The notes: generated by a model not told the origin, from the sequence alone. A stretch of 64,000 nucleotides of DNA from Planococcus citri (GCF_950023065.1 NC_088679.1:53010001-53074000), one strand, 5' to 3'. Shown: positions 48,401-61,082, counted from the stretch's first letter. Program-made: numbers and translations.

Positions 48401-51400
48401 CAAAATCTCTCACTTTTTCCACTAGAGGGATGAAAAAATGTAGGAGCTGTTTTGGTTCAAAGGAGGAACATTGAGAGGGAGCAGAATAAAAGAAAAAAAT
48501 CAAAAATTAATCAATTTTGTTTCATTTTCCATTTTTTGAATTTTTTTTAATGTGGTAGGGGAGGCAGTTTGGCACCACTTTTTTTCACTTAGGAGGTTGA
48601 AACGGAATGAAATCACTATGGAAAGCGGGAACCGGAAAAATCGAAAAAAAAAATCCATCAAGTATAAAATAAGAACCACCTTAGTGAGAAGGGGAGGGGA
48701 GGGGAAAAGCACCACCAGGGTTATTGAGATGTCACTTTGAAAATAAATTTGTTCAAAAGAGGGTAAAAAATTCATCATTGTAACTTTTTGAATTTTTATT
48801 AAAATGGCAGTTTTCTACTTTTGAATTTATTTTTAAAAGTTGAGCTTTCACAGTAAAAGTCCAATTTCAAAATTTTCAAATTTCAATTGATGATTTTGAA
48901 TCTAAAATTTATTTGCTTTAAAAGTCCTTAGACAGATTTATTTCAAATTCAACTAGCGTCGAGGCTGATCCTTAAAAGTTCGACAATTTCATATAAAATT
49001 GCAAATTCTGTAAAATTACAAGTTCCCTGTTTCACTCCTGCTTAGACAGGAAGGGCGGTGGTTTTTTTCTTCGGATCATCAACGAGAAATCAGAAAAAAT
49101 TGAGCGAAATCAGAGCACTTCACTCAATTTTTTGGTTCAAGTTAGTAAGTAATAAGTCATTGAAATATGAACTCGTATATTTACGGCAAACTGGTTATGC
49201 AATTCTATTAACACCTTTGAAATATTAAGGTTCGCTTGTAGATTTGAAGGAAAAACAAAACCGCACTGCTAAGTACGTTGGCCGAGCACGATTCTGATTT
49301 AAAATTATCACTTTTATGTTGGTTTGAAATGTGGTACTTTCAAAATGGATTCGATTTTAGGGGCGAGATACCAAAAATTCAATCCATCCCCTTCTTCTAG
49401 CCTTCTCTGCTCCTCACTAGGTTTCCTCGTTCATGCCCACAATGAAAGAAAAACATATTTACGAGCTTTTTAGTTCACGAAAATTTTACCAGACAAACAG
49501 ACAGTGGTGTTTATCAAATCACACTGCTTTAAGTTCCCAATATAAAAAATGCACTCTCATGATAAATTCGCTGTAAAAAACCCGAGACATCGATTGTCGT
49601 AAAAGCGTGCTAAACGGTTATTATCGTAACCATAACAATAGGTAAATTCAATTTGATAACGATAAAAAAAAAACGCAGCATAAACGCAGCTAAACCAAGG
49701 TACTTTTCCCCTCACGAATTCATAATTAAATCGAATGTAATTTCCATTTTTTTTCTTTTTTTTTTTTGCTACCACTTATTTCCAGCAATTAACATTTATA
49801 CCATTGTGCGAGAAGTTATTCTACTTGGTACTTCAAGTAGGTAGGTACCTCTACCTACCTGCACACGAGTCAACAGAGCAATTACTTTTTTCACTAAGAA
49901 AAACGCAATTTAATTAGCCATTACAAAAGCAACGAGCTGTGAAGGAGAAAAATGGCGAAAATTTAAATGACACGTTGTTTTTAACCGTTACTAATGCACG
50001 TCTCGTATCAGCATCTTTAAATATTGCGACGCTTTTTTCTAATAAGCGCAGGCCTATAATATACACCGAGACTGTTTCATTTTGAAAATTCTCAAAATAA
50101 ACAACGCGTTTAAAATAGCACGATTTCGTCGTGGAAATTTCCGAATTTACGGAGGCGTTCGCATAAACTGGATAGGTACTTAATTTTAAGCAATTTTAAC
50201 CGAATACTTTTCAAATCGTTTTTTTTTTTTTTTTTGTTTCAGATATACATACTTATAAACTTGATGGAGTAACGAAAGTCGAGCTTTTGAATTAGAATAA
50301 CATTTTTACGCAGTCTACAAGAGAATATTTAAATGGGTTCAGACAAATATTTATTATGTAGGTCTGGATCCTTCACAGTTTAGAATTTTTTTTCATTATA
50401 GGTCTACTGAATGATTTACTATACCTAATCTACACAACTTGCTATTGTGTTTAAATTTTGCTCATAATGTGGACTACACTTACTACCTACGTAAAATAAT
50501 AAATGTATGAAAAATAATAATGAGGTGATAATTACTTTCGATGAAGTTATAAAATGCTTTGAATCCTTTGCTATACGCTGACGAATAAAATCCCAAAAAT
50601 TCTAACGCTAATATAGGTCCGCTTGACATCACAGGCAATGAGGTATCCGTACCACATAAGGTCATTATTTTTTCCATACGACCTTCGATTTTACCATAAA
50701 TTACAATCGAATCCGTTCCTGAACACCTGTAATTAAAATTTTCAAAGTTGAATTTAGTTAGCAGCAATTGGACTGAAATGCAGCAGTGTCAAGGATCCAA
50801 GATCATTTATCAACTAAAGAAAAATAATACAACTAGGTACTAACAAAGATATGCTGGTCCGACATTTTTTCGCGAACCAAACGCTCAAGTGTTGAAATTC
50901 GTTCCACGACGCTACGTTGGAATTCCCACGTAGCGTCGCGGGACGAGTTTCAACGCTCGGGCGTTTAGTTTACAAGAAAATGGCGGACCAGCATGCCTCT
51001 TGTTATAGTGGTTTATTAACAACCAATCAAATAATCAACTTCGATTGCGTTGAAATCTGGTTCCCAGAAATAGCACATCATCCAAAATCAAATTTTCAGC
51101 TACTGAAGTTGATTTTTCAATTTTTGGCTACCTACCTAATTTTTGAAAATACATAGATGACTCTTCTGCAAGGAAATTTGGAAAAACGAAATGTTATTGA
51201 TGATCAGACTTGAAATACAAACATGAAAGTATGTATTCCAGAAATATCCAGAAAATTACCATTAATTTATCAGAAAATACCAGTAGTTTGGAAGAAATTA
51301 CCAGTAAGTTTACAGCAGTGATTTTCCTAAAATGATCAGTCTAAAAAATTACCAGAAATCGGCCGGCCAAAAAGTACAAGAAATTAGCCAACAAAATTAC

Positions 51401-54400
51401 CAGTAATTTACCAAAAAAAAATACCAGTAATTTACCAAAAAAATACCAGTAATTTACCAAAAAAAAATACCAGTAATTTACCAAAAAAATAACCAGTAAT
51501 TTACCAAAAAAATAACCAGTAATTTACCAAAAAAATTACTAGTGATTTATCAAAAAAATTACCATAATTTACCAACGAAATTGATTAGCAGTAATTTAAC
51601 CAACAAAATTAATTACCAGTAATTCACCAGAAAAATGACCATTTTTTAACCAGAAAATTACCAGTCATTTTCCCGAAGAATTACCAGTAATTTACCAGAA
51701 AAATAATCGTCATTTACCAGGAAAATGCCAATAATTTGCCAAAAAAATTACAAGCAAATCATCAACAAAATTAAATTACTAGTAGGTACCTAATTCATCA
51801 AAAAAATCCCCAGTTATTTACCAAAAAAAAAAAAAAAATTACCACTTACCAGTAATTTACCAAAAAAAAAAATTACTAGTAATTTACCAAAAAATTACCG
51901 GTGTGGATGATATGCTTTTTTAGCGATTCAAATTTCAGCTCATTCTGAGTTGATAGGCTGTAAAGGTCCCTATCTAAATAATAATGCTATAGGGCTGTAG
52001 CTAGAACAAAGGTTTTGTGTTGAAAAGCAGATTTCCTTAATCAGAATGTTGAGAAATAATAAACAAGATTATTTCGTTGAGTACCAATTTATTAAACTAG
52101 AATTTAAAACTCTTTTGGTGCATCTAGGTAAGTGCCAAGTTTCACTAAAATGATTTCAAGGCACACAGTAAAATTTTCCAAAACCTGAGAACCTTCCCAA
52201 TGAGCTGAAAATAATAATGGCCAAAAAAATAACTTAATCTAATATCTGATTGACAAAATCAAACATTCAAGGACTGGGTCTAAGAGAATTTAGAAACTAC
52301 CGAGGATTTTTGTGAAAGCCAAGGTCGTATTTTCCACACTGGGTTGTTTTGAAAATTCAGAATTCGCAAAGGTCCATAGCCTTCGATGCTTTCCCCATAC
52401 ACCTTATAATCCTATACTGTTTCCCTTGGTAAAATTTGTCTAGCTACAGACCTAATAAACGTAATTTAAAAATAACTAAAGAGGTACTTTTGAGATTAAA
52501 TGGATGCTTAGGCGTATATGCACAAGGTACTGTGTATAGACACTAGACAGTGTGAGGAGAGCGGGCACCAAGCATCCATTATCTTTTAAGCTATTCAACA
52601 ACGTTGTGCGTAAGTATAATATAGATTTAAAGAGTACTTTACACTTTTGGCTCTTTGCTATTATAATATAAGTTGAGATCTTCGAAAGTTATTTGTATCC
52701 TTTCTCTACCATGCGCTTGGAAGACGAACAAACATCTACTGTTTCCTGGATACGGTCTAGGATATAATGGAGAGGTAAAACTTCCGTTTCTACTTTCAGT
52801 ACTACGGATGTAAATATCACAGGAATCTGCCGAAAATAATATCCTCTTATAAGTCTCTATATTCGAACGATACCTTCAATTACATATAAATAATATCTTA
52901 AAATAATTTCTATCATTTGAACATCGCACACGTCTCAAGCCTTGCCACATTTCTATAGTTTTTTTTTTTTTATATATAAAAACCACAATTTATACTCCTC
53001 TGTCAACCCCAAAGGCGTTTACACGGTTTAAACAATCGATACACGACGACGTTTCACCACTACATCAAGATTTAATACTTACGTAGACGTGTTACACAAA
53101 TCATGCGAGTTTTTTTTTTCAAGTAGGTTTATAGGTCTACTTTAGGTACTTTGTAAGCGCCGAGAAAACGTACCTGTGTCGTACATTGGTGCGAATTCGT
53201 AAACGAAACGAAATTCTTTCCCACTTCCTTTGTTGATATGTTTGTTTCATATCAACAAACTTTAATTATTCTAACTAACGCCCCTATTTCAAATTCAAGT
53301 CATGCAATTTTAATATCAATCCTTTGCCTTAAAAGCATCTACAAAGTGAATGAATTTTTCAAATAATTAGTCAAAAACATTACGCATATAATCAGTCAAA
53401 ACACGACACCTATTGATCCGATTTTAAATGCATATGTATATACGTTAGTCTATTATTTCTGTGGTAATAATGAATAAAATCCCTCTTTGTGTAATTTGAA
53501 GAATTAATTTTGGCCTATGAATATTTTTCTTGATTCAGGTGTACTTAGGCAGGTGTATTATGATTAGAAAAACCATTTAAAAAGTTTTAGCCGACTGGGG
53601 AAAAAAAGGAAAATATGAAATTGTAAATGAAAATTGTTAAAAATAATTTGAAAGGATTTTTTAAAAAAATCATAAATCAATTTTTTGGTTTTCTTGCGAA
53701 AAATTTAGAGGTTTACTGTATTTCAAAAATACATTTCTAAAGCAACTTATAGAAAAGTAGCTTAAAGCAGACGAAATGAACTTAGCACCTGAAAATTTGT
53801 GTAATCGTACGAAACTCAACTCAACTTGGATTTTAAAAAAAAAATAAGCATTACACTTTTTCACCGGGGTACATTTCACTGTTCACGAATTTAATTTGCT
53901 TTCAAAGCTTTCGAGCATTCATTCACCTATGAAATTGGCCAATATGTATAATTCATCGAGACGAATTCACTCCAGCGAAATCGAAACCGTGCTAAGCGAA
54001 AAATTTCTCAAAATCCCTATAAAAAGCTGCGTTAAACGATTCCATAGTTGATTAAACCTTTGAAAATCAACCAAGTTGGAGTAAAAATTGCAAAAAAATA
54101 ATATCTTCTCTTACAAAGATAATAGGTACGGGCGACAAAAAAACACGCACCAAATCGAGACCTTTTATAGGAATCTACTTGATACGCAAAATGAGTGTGA
54201 ACACTCGCCGTAGTAAATGTTTCGATATAGTGAACATTTTCAAATAAAAATTTTCCATCAAAGGGAATCTTTCGCGAATAAATATATGTATAGTTACGAT
54301 TCGCATTAAAATTCATTTCGGCAGCTTACTTTGAGTAGAAAAGGTTGCAGAAAATTTTAATAAATTTTCCTTTCAAGCTATGCTTTAAGTAGAATATTTA

Positions 54401-57400
54401 CATTGTTATCCTTTTTTTGAAATGAAATTACCACTTTGAAAAACATTTAAACGTTTTAACAGAAAAAGAATGTCTTCGGCTGCCTCGCGAAATTATATGA
54501 ACCTTTTCACTTTTGATCTATATCTGCCTTCGAGTTATTAAAAAGTTAAGAAATATTCAGCAAGTTTCGCAAACAACTCACTACGATTATTATCTTTGTT
54601 TACATACCGAGAATAAAACAATAAAAAAACAAAAGAAAACATATCGCAATGAAAACTTTAAATAGCTAAGCCCTTGCAGCGAAAACATCCATTAAGAAGC
54701 ATTACCTATGAGAAAAAAAACACTCACTTCTAGTTAAGGGATATGATATAGGCCGACCTGATAAAAGCTTATCGTTAGAAGAACTGGACCTTTGGAGAGT
54801 GTTGTGTGAATTGCCCCTTAGATTTCTTCTAAAATCTGAAACATTCGCCCTTAAATGTTTTCAACTGTGTATCTAAATAGATATCAAGATTTACATTGGT
54901 AGATCTTGGTATCTAGTATGTATACTACCAGTTTATCGTAAGGTGGGAGTATATAGTCAGTACGTGCACTAACCTTCTTGTTGAATTTCGTTGAAATTTT
55001 GCAACTCGTTAACGTGTTGAAAATAATACGTAGCTTTGAATCCTTGACCAGGCCAGTGGTCGTTAGCGATAAATTCAACGTACAAGTTTGGTCCAGTTGA
55101 GAATATTTCTACTTGCGTAAGTTCGTTACATAATAGTAAAATATTCGGCGAAGCTACATTATATCCATCGAACACTTTAATAATATCCTCGCGATTAATG
55201 CAACTGCATAAAATACAAATATCTTAAAACATTTTCAATCGATACAAAATTCCACAAACATAAGAAATGCCAGCATTCTTACCTGTCGTCTCCTTTTTGA
55301 AACATCAACTCTTCAAATACCAATTTAATCCTTTCTTCGGGCCTGCAAAACAAAAATTTTCAATTGTACAGAGCTCTTTATAGAGCTAACAATGCAAAGA
55401 AACTAAAACAAAGACGTTTCGTAGAGTATGTTTACATTTCTACTGGTGGCTTTGAAATTTCGATGTCGTTTAAATTTATAAATAGGTTGGCGTACGAGTG
55501 CGAGGGTACCTACACCTACCATACCTACCTACATCACTAATGTGACAACGTACCTACATATAAGTTTAGTACTCATCATTATGATGGCTGCTGAAACTAT
55601 TGTTATTAGCAATGACGTAAATGTCCGTCTAAACTTCCCATGAAGTTTAGAATTTATCAACTTTTACAACAATAATGTATCTTTAATCCTTCTTAATGAA
55701 GTCGTCTCCCAGAAAATTTTTCCCATTACCTGCTACCTACTTGTTGCTCGAACGCATATCTGCCTATTAATAAATGAACCCCATGGTACTCGTGGTTCAT
55801 CGAGTCCGTGACACTATTAGTCTTAGACGGAGTAGACAATTTTTTCTATCAATTTTTATTTTTAAAAAAACGTTTATGTATGTAAACACTGTTTCAATGA
55901 GTGGATGTGTTCAGACCCACGTGAGGACCTGTGGTTGAGAAAGACACTATTTAAATCAGTGGGTGTTTTCAGACCCAAGTTGAGACCTGTGTTTGAGACA
56001 GACACTGTTTCAATCAGTGGGAGTGTTCAGACCCAAGTGAGGATCTGTGGTTGAGACAGACACTGTTTCAATCAGTGGGTGTTTTCAGACCCAAGTTAGG
56101 GCCCGTGTTTGAGACAGACACTGTTTTAATCAGTGGGTGTTTTAAGGCCCAAGTTAGGACCAGTGTTTGAGACAGACACTGTTTCAATCAGTGGGAGTGT
56201 TCAGACCCAAGTTAGGGCCTGTGTTTGAGACAGACACTGTTTTAATCAGTAGGTGTTTTCAGACCCAAGTTAGGACCAGTGTTTGAGACAGACACTGTTT
56301 CAATCAGTGGGTGTGTTCAGACCCGAGTTAGAACCTGTGGTTGAGACAAACATAGTGAGAGTTTCAAACTCAATATTTCCAAAAATTTCAAAAAAATAAT
56401 AGTTATAATAACATAAAAACAAGAAACGTACTCCTCCATTCCGGCCAAAATCAAACAATCAGAATTGAAAACAAGTGTGGTATAGACAAACACGGTTTCA
56501 GTCAGTAGGAGTTTTTAGACCCGAGTAAAGACCTGTGTTTGAAACAAACACAATTTCAATCAGTAGGTGTTTTCAGACCCAAGTAAGGACCTGTTGTTGA
56601 GAGTATAACAGGTACGTAACAAAGCGGTAAAAAAAATGATCAAGATGACCTAATGACACAAAATTCAGCACCTACTTTTTCTTGAAATTTTCACTTTCAG
56701 AATTCTCAACTGCATCATTTATGAAAATTAAGGCGAGCATGGATAAAAAATTAGGTACGTAAGTATTTTGCTCAAATTATCTTCCCAAGAAAAGAAAACT
56801 ACCCAAAAAACTATTAAAAATAAGAACCATTTTCTCATAGTTTTCCTAGGTAATATTTTGAAGAACTCTTGAACTGATTTTTTAAAAAACTTCATCAAAT
56901 TATTGAGAAAATACCAAACGAGACTATTCAGTGAAAAATTTACCTAAGCCATTGAACACTTTCAAGTTCCTTAGTTTGAAAAAATCAATTTCCATTTTGA
57001 AAAAAATTTAGATCATTCAGTGAAAATTGACAATTTATTCTCAAAATGAAAATGCAAGAAATATTTGAATTTTTTTATCACAAAATGAATTTTGAAATCA
57101 AATTTTTATCCACCAGAACTGAAAATTTTCTCGTTTTCTCGTTCTTATCATCGCAATATTATTTTATTACCTGTCGTCAACAAAATTAATTTCGTGCAAA
57201 AAGTCAAACATATCTATTTTCATTACATAGTCTATAAGATGACACTTTAAAAAAAATCAAACTAGAGCTGCGAATTGAATGTTTACCCAATATACTTTGT
57301 CCCATATTTGGAATCCAATTTAGATTGTAAAAAAAAATCAAAATAATAGGGGAAGTTTATCATTTGTACTCAAAGCTAACGAGGTTGCTTGCGTTTTCAA

Positions 57401-60397
57401 ATCTTGAAACAATTTTCCACTTGAATTGCCCATATACCCATACCCATTACTGATCGTAAAATAAAATTTAAAAAAAGCGTCTGACAGTGGCACCCAAAAT
57501 TAAATTCAGAGGATGAAAATTTAGGCACCGAGGAGGGGGGGGGTAAAATTATCAAAATTAGAAATTAACAGTATTTTGGGTATCGACACATAGGTTTTCA
57601 GCCAGTCGAATCTATTTTCATAATCAAATTTCACCCTGTATACTCAGAATTAAGTTCCGGAGAAAGAGAGAGAGAGGGTTTATTTTTTCAAAATTTGAAA
57701 AGTTTTCGAGGCCACTGAATCCATTTTAATGTCGAATATTATGCCAGCCTCAAATTGAGCCATAGAGAGGGATAGAAGGAAGTTTATATTTTTAAAACTT
57801 TGCGAACATTTTTTTATTAGAAATCTGATTTTAGATTAGACAGAATAAAATGGAAATTGTTGATCGCGACCTCTTCTCATGAACGTTTATTTTCTGAACG
57901 AATTAAAAACACCACGAAAACATCTCACCGACAAGGGAAATATTCCAATCGACACAAAAATTTTTGAACTGGACAGAAGAAAATCAAAAAGTGGCCTTAA
58001 AATATACCACCAGCAAACATTTCTGGCGCTGAAATTCATTTTTCGATTTCTGGCAAATTTTTTAAAATTCATAGGTTCATTTCTTATGAAAAAAATCAAA
58101 ATTTGATCAAATTGGCATAAAAGACTGTGAAATTTTGTTTGTATCTTATTTTCAAGCTCACGAATCGATTGGCGATGGTTTTGAATCGTTCTGGAGCCTC
58201 CAACTCTGATTTATCATCTTTGTGACCCTTTCGATCGATTCAAGTTCATATTTTTGAAATTTTTTTAGGCGGGTTCAAATCCAAAATTTTATTCAACGAT
58301 TGTTTTTGAAAAAAATGAAAAATTAATTGTTCGCAAACGTGTAAACAAAAAAGGTCAAAAGTAGAGGGAGAGAGGAAAAATTGACAGTGGTTCTCTTACC
58401 AGACAAAATTAAAGGAGCCAAGATGAAAATTGAGTCAAATTCATTCTAAAATTGTGGTTTTAAACTGTACTCAATTCATTCAATTTTGATAATCAAGTAT
58501 GCACTTCTGATAAAGATTATGAAAATTCGAATTTCATTCATACTATTTATACCCTAGTTCGAAAATGTAAAAATTAAATACCGAATGACCCTAAAAAAAT
58601 TTCTACAAAAAAGAATTCGATATTACTAGACCCCCTGTAGGAACAATTTTCATGTTATTGACGAAACATAGAAATTATATTTTATACAATGACAAAAAAA
58701 AAATACTTATAATAATAGGTACCTATTTCAAATTTAAGCGTCGTTTTATGTAAAATACATAATATTTTATAGCTGTGTGTTATTGGCATTTATTATTTTC
58801 ATGGCTTATCAATTTTATAATGTATTTGAAAAGCTTTACAACATGACATCATGTTAATCAAGTTCTCAGAGCTTTTTTTTACGTTCGACTTGACATTATT
58901 TTTTATAGCTACCTGCATTGTTTTTTTTTTCACCGAGAGTAAATAGGTACCTATATCTATATACTTTTTTTTTTAGCCTGGTAATGTGTCGTAAATTCAC
59001 GCTACAAATGAGCTCGGTGCTTTTGGTTACGTACACGTGGTCTTGCTGACTTCAGCAATGTAAACCACACAGTACAACGCTCGGTTGACCATATACGTTA
59101 ACTCGAGTCGAATGGGTAAATATATTACAACATTTAAAACTGTACAGATTAGTGTGATTTAAGTGGAAAAAATCCAAGTCATCGGTGTAGGACACGGTTA
59201 CTACACAGGAGTAGTATAGGAATTACAAATAAACGAACAGATTAGTCAACTGTCTGAAAGTTTATAGTACATAGCGAAGCGGTATACCATATCACGAGCC
59301 GCATTAAACTTGCCTTTATTAAATGAGAATCATAATTTAACGGAATTCACAATGTGGCAGTTTACTTGTATACAGCAAGACTATCCGTAAAAGACCATAA
59401 GATCGGATAAAGTCACAACAGTTGAGTATTCCAGAGGACTTTGGCGTAATCCTCAAGGAAGAGTGTTACAGAGTTGATTACGCGTGAATAATTTGCCTCG
59501 AGCGAACGCTACACTTAAGCTCTAATATTTCCAGCAATTTGTTTCGACAACAAAGTAATACAAATGAATTTATATTTAAACTGTAAAACTTGGCCCATGT
59601 TCTTTTTTTTCCTCAACCCGAGCACTTTTTTTTAAAGACCATTTTGTCGCGCGCGTTTTTTTTTTACAACCTCTACCACATTCCGCGTGTCTATCACCTC
59701 TTCCTAGGTCTATTGCGATTTTACAAATGTTTTTAAAAGCTCGCTTTGTTGTACATAAGCATTGAAAATATTTCCACCTAAATTACTCGGCCGCCTTTAA
59801 AAGGCTTTACGCCTACCGTTCATATAAATTAACATATATTTTAGTCTAATAGCCTTATCAAAGCCAGAAACTCTATCTTTTCAAATGCCCCTAAAGCATA
59901 ACGGCTTGGTATGGTACTTTTTGTCCTAGCTCGATATACGTACTACGAACTATACTATATGGCTAGCAATCTGTAAAACGCATATAGTGTATACGCGACA
60001 TCCTATATCGTCGAATTTTCAATTTAGTCTGTCCTTTTGCTATACGGCAAAAACATCCTTTTAAATGAAGTGCTAATCGAGCCGGACCGTATATCCGATC
60101 ATTTTAAATTTCACTCGGTCAACGTTAAAAACGACAAGTACGACTGGACTCTCTCGTATACTCCAAGGATTATTGGTATCTACCTATACCTAGATAATAG
60201 GTATGCATCTAGCTATCAGCTACGCGAGTATTACGTTACGTACCTCGCTTTGAAGTGGTAAAAACAACGAATTGATCTGGGATATGATGCGGGATAACGT
60301 GGAGAATAAAATCTTCCTTGTTGACTACTATTACCACTTTCGAATTGCTGATCACATGTCGTACCACTAATCTGTCTTCCGTCTGTTTCGAAAATAC
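45226..60397 (-). CDS. Sol1: suppressor of lurcher-like protein, three CUB domains (partial)
   Basis: Seven minus-strand exons (60397-60244, 55342-55283, 55203-54974, 52826-52643, 50726-50536, 45794-45584, 45470-45226) join in consistent phase to about 425 residues. Seen: three complete CUB domains, each with four cysteines, an F-x-SP-x-[YF]P-x-x-YP signature and a C-x-[YF]-x-F strand. Each domain is split by introns at similar places. The third contains ECHYFFYG, FTYFDVEGVLPC and SDYVEFSN. Known: this order and these phrases fit arthropod suppressor of lurcher protein 1 as I recall it. In the nematode, SOL-1 is a CUB-domain transmembrane partner of AMPA-type glutamate receptors at synapses. 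Missing: the signal-peptide exon(s) above 60.4 kb and the C-terminal part with any membrane segment below 45.2 kb. Other multi-CUB proteins such as Neto are less likely, since no LDLa follows. Confidence 0.88.
45584..45794 (-). CDS. Sol1: CUB exon F: first part of CUB3
   Basis: Acceptor: T11 run, then GTATTTTAAAG. Donor TTACC|GTAAGT. Codes FGITTGEQLSILPCAFQYNS, FTSPNFPGLYPRNTECHYFF and IRIKFTYFDVEGVLP. ECHYFFYG and FTYFDVEGV are the most family-specific stretches. Confidence 0.9.
46985..47160 (+). repeat. direct repeat left of foldback (partner 48335-48510)
   Basis: Shares CAATACTCTTCCTTTGGACC, CCCCAAAATCTCTCACTTTT and GAGAGAGAGCAGAATGAAAG-like phrases with 48335-48510. In the right copy GGACCAAAACAGC and GCTGTTTTGGTTC form a hairpin. 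Confidence 0.75.
47168..48272. mobile_element. 1.1-kb foldback element
   Basis: Outer arms about 260 bases each (left from ATTGTAATAAAT, right ending in its complement) include GAACCCCTGGAG-type, CTCCTCGCATAACG and long C/G runs next to a CCCGGGG core. A second inverted pair lies inside at 47789-47870 and 47934-48013 (CTAGCAAGTGCTCGATAATT). Arms are diverged but clearly alignable. No coding capacity. Confidence 0.8.
48335..48510 (+). repeat. direct repeat right of foldback
   Basis: Partner of 46985-47160, slightly longer because it retains a hairpin-forming GTAGGAGCTGTTTTGGTTCA segment reduced in the left copy. Confidence 0.75.
49179..49208 (+). repeat. short dispersed repeat, copy 2
   Basis: Second copy of the phrase at 16755-16787, about 32 kb away, in an intergenic or intronic setting. 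Confidence 0.6.
50536..50726 (-). CDS. Sol1: CUB exon E: second part of CUB2
   Basis: Acceptor TTTTAATTACAG, donor TCGAAA|GTAATT. Codes CSGTDSIVIYGKIEGRMEKI, then MTLCGTDTS and SKGFKAFYNFIE, completing CUB2. The donor lacks G at +5, but phase and homology agree. Confidence 0.88.
50851..50994. mobile_element. 144-bp foldback MITE in CUB intron
   Basis: Ends ATGCTGGTCCG and CGGACCAGCAT; arms of about 66 bases with roughly 80-85% match by eye, meeting at GGAATTCCC with ACGACGCTACGT/ACGTAGCGTCG next to the centre. CpG-rich compared with the intron. Could form a long hairpin in the pre-mRNA. Confidence 0.8.
51240..51900 (+). repeat. ACCAGTAATTTACCAAAAAA minisatellite
   Basis: Roughly 25-30 units of about 21-22 bases, most regular at 51395-51545 and more diverged at both sides. 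Lies in the intron between exons D and E. Confidence 0.88.
52643..52826 (-). CDS. Sol1: CUB exon D: first part of CUB2
   Basis: Acceptor TATTTTCGGCAG, donor AAAGT|GTAAAG. Codes SCDIYIRSTESRNGSF, SPLYPRPYPGNSRCLFVF and RERIQITFEDLNLYYNSKE. The two bases left at the donor complete a Val codon with exon E, directly before its first cysteine. Confidence 0.88.
53229..53259. other. perfect 12-bp hairpin
   Basis: TTTGTTGATATG and CATATCAACAAA separated by a 7-base loop, within the intron between exons C and D. Function unknown; probably a tiny foldback relic. Confidence 0.6.
54974..55203 (-). CDS. Sol1: CUB exon C: end of CUB1 and linker
   Basis: Acceptor TGTATTTTATGCAG, donor AGAAG|GTTAGT. Codes CINREDIIKVFDG, ILLLCNELT and GQGFKATYYF, completing CUB1, followed by a polar linker NELQNFNEIQQE. 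Open frames continuing past the donor are not used. Confidence 0.9.
55283..55342 (-). CDS. Sol1: CUB exon B: 60-bp middle of CUB1
   Basis: Acceptor TTGTTTTGCAG, donor GACAG|GTAAGA. Codes PEERIKLVFEELMFQKGDD, the central strands of CUB1 with the acidic residues that usually bind calcium. Phase fits both neighbours. Easily missed because of its size. Confidence 0.88.
55886..56352 (+). repeat. 58-bp tandem repeat, eight units
   Basis: Units share ACTGTTTCAATCAGTGGGTG, TTTTCAGACCCAAGTTAGG and TGTTTGAGACAGAC. Alternate units favour GGGAGTGTTCAG or GGGTGTTTTCAG, hinting at a higher-order two-unit period. Located in the intron between exons A and B. Confidence 0.9.
56475..56602 (+). repeat. 58-bp tandem repeat, two outlying units
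   Basis: Two more units of the 55886-56352 array, separated from it by about 120 bases of unrelated AT-rich sequence. Confidence 0.85.
56603..60243. other. CUB-gene intron, remainder
   Basis: AT-rich intron DNA. It contains an (AG)n run at about 57663-57676, a G9 run at about 57536 and a fragment near 58150-58240 that resembles, inverted, sequence at about 43680. No gene supported. Confidence 0.6.
60244..60397 (-). CDS. Sol1: CUB exon A: first half of CUB1
   Basis: Acceptor TTTGTCGCAG, donor AAAGCGAG|GTACGT. Phase 1 in, phase 2 out. Codes a short linker (IFETDGRQISGTT), then C-DQQFESG, GRFYSPRYPASYP and CFYHFKAR, the start of a CUB domain. Confidence 0.88.
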
Positions 60398-61082
60398 CTG
60401 CGACAAAGCGATGAAAAAAATATAAATACAGTGTATTCATCAAGTATATGCCATAGGTACTTCAACTTTTGATCTACGAGTAAGTAAGTACATTTATAAT
60501 CAAGTATGAAAGTTGAGATGAAATAAACTTCAAGTGATGAACGAGAGTGTCCACCTACACAATACAGTTTTTAAAATTTCATAAAATTTTTTCCCTTGTG
60601 AAAAAGATGTTCGATCAAGGAGTAAAATCTGTCAAGGTGCGAGTAAAGCACCTATCCTCGAATTTCTATGCCACTCAGTGGAAATTTACACTCTTATGGT
60701 CTAAAAACTTGGTGATAGAATTTTAAACTCTTCGATTTTTTTAAAAAACGCACATAAAAGCTAGACACCATCAAGGGTCATTTATGAAATTTTTTGAAAA
60801 TTTTTCACACTCATCTTCTTTGCAAAATGCGTATATTTTTAGATTTTCAGCAGAATTTTCGGCAATTTCCTCCAGAGGTGAAATTGTGGAAAAAATATAG
60901 ATTAGGTAGTATAATAATGTTGAAAACGACTTTGCTTCTGATATTTCGTCAGACTTTGGAAACCAGGAAAAAATCCTGCAGAGTCCCCATTATTAACATT
61001 TTATCACGATTTGAAACTTTCCTCGGTAGTCTACAGTCCAAGAATGAAAACAAGTTCATCGAGAGAGCAATTTTGCAGGAGA
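60398..61082. other. presumed upstream intron of the CUB gene
   Basis: No exon with a signal peptide or CUB motif recognised on the minus strand. Frames at 60794-61117 and 60949-61212 are features-free. Confidence 0.45.

Larger units (their letters stand above)
45795..50535. other. CUB-gene intron with foldback and repeats
   Basis: Between exons E and F. Holds the foldback at 47168-48272 with direct repeats on both sides, and AT-rich DNA. No other gene supported. Confidence 0.7.
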
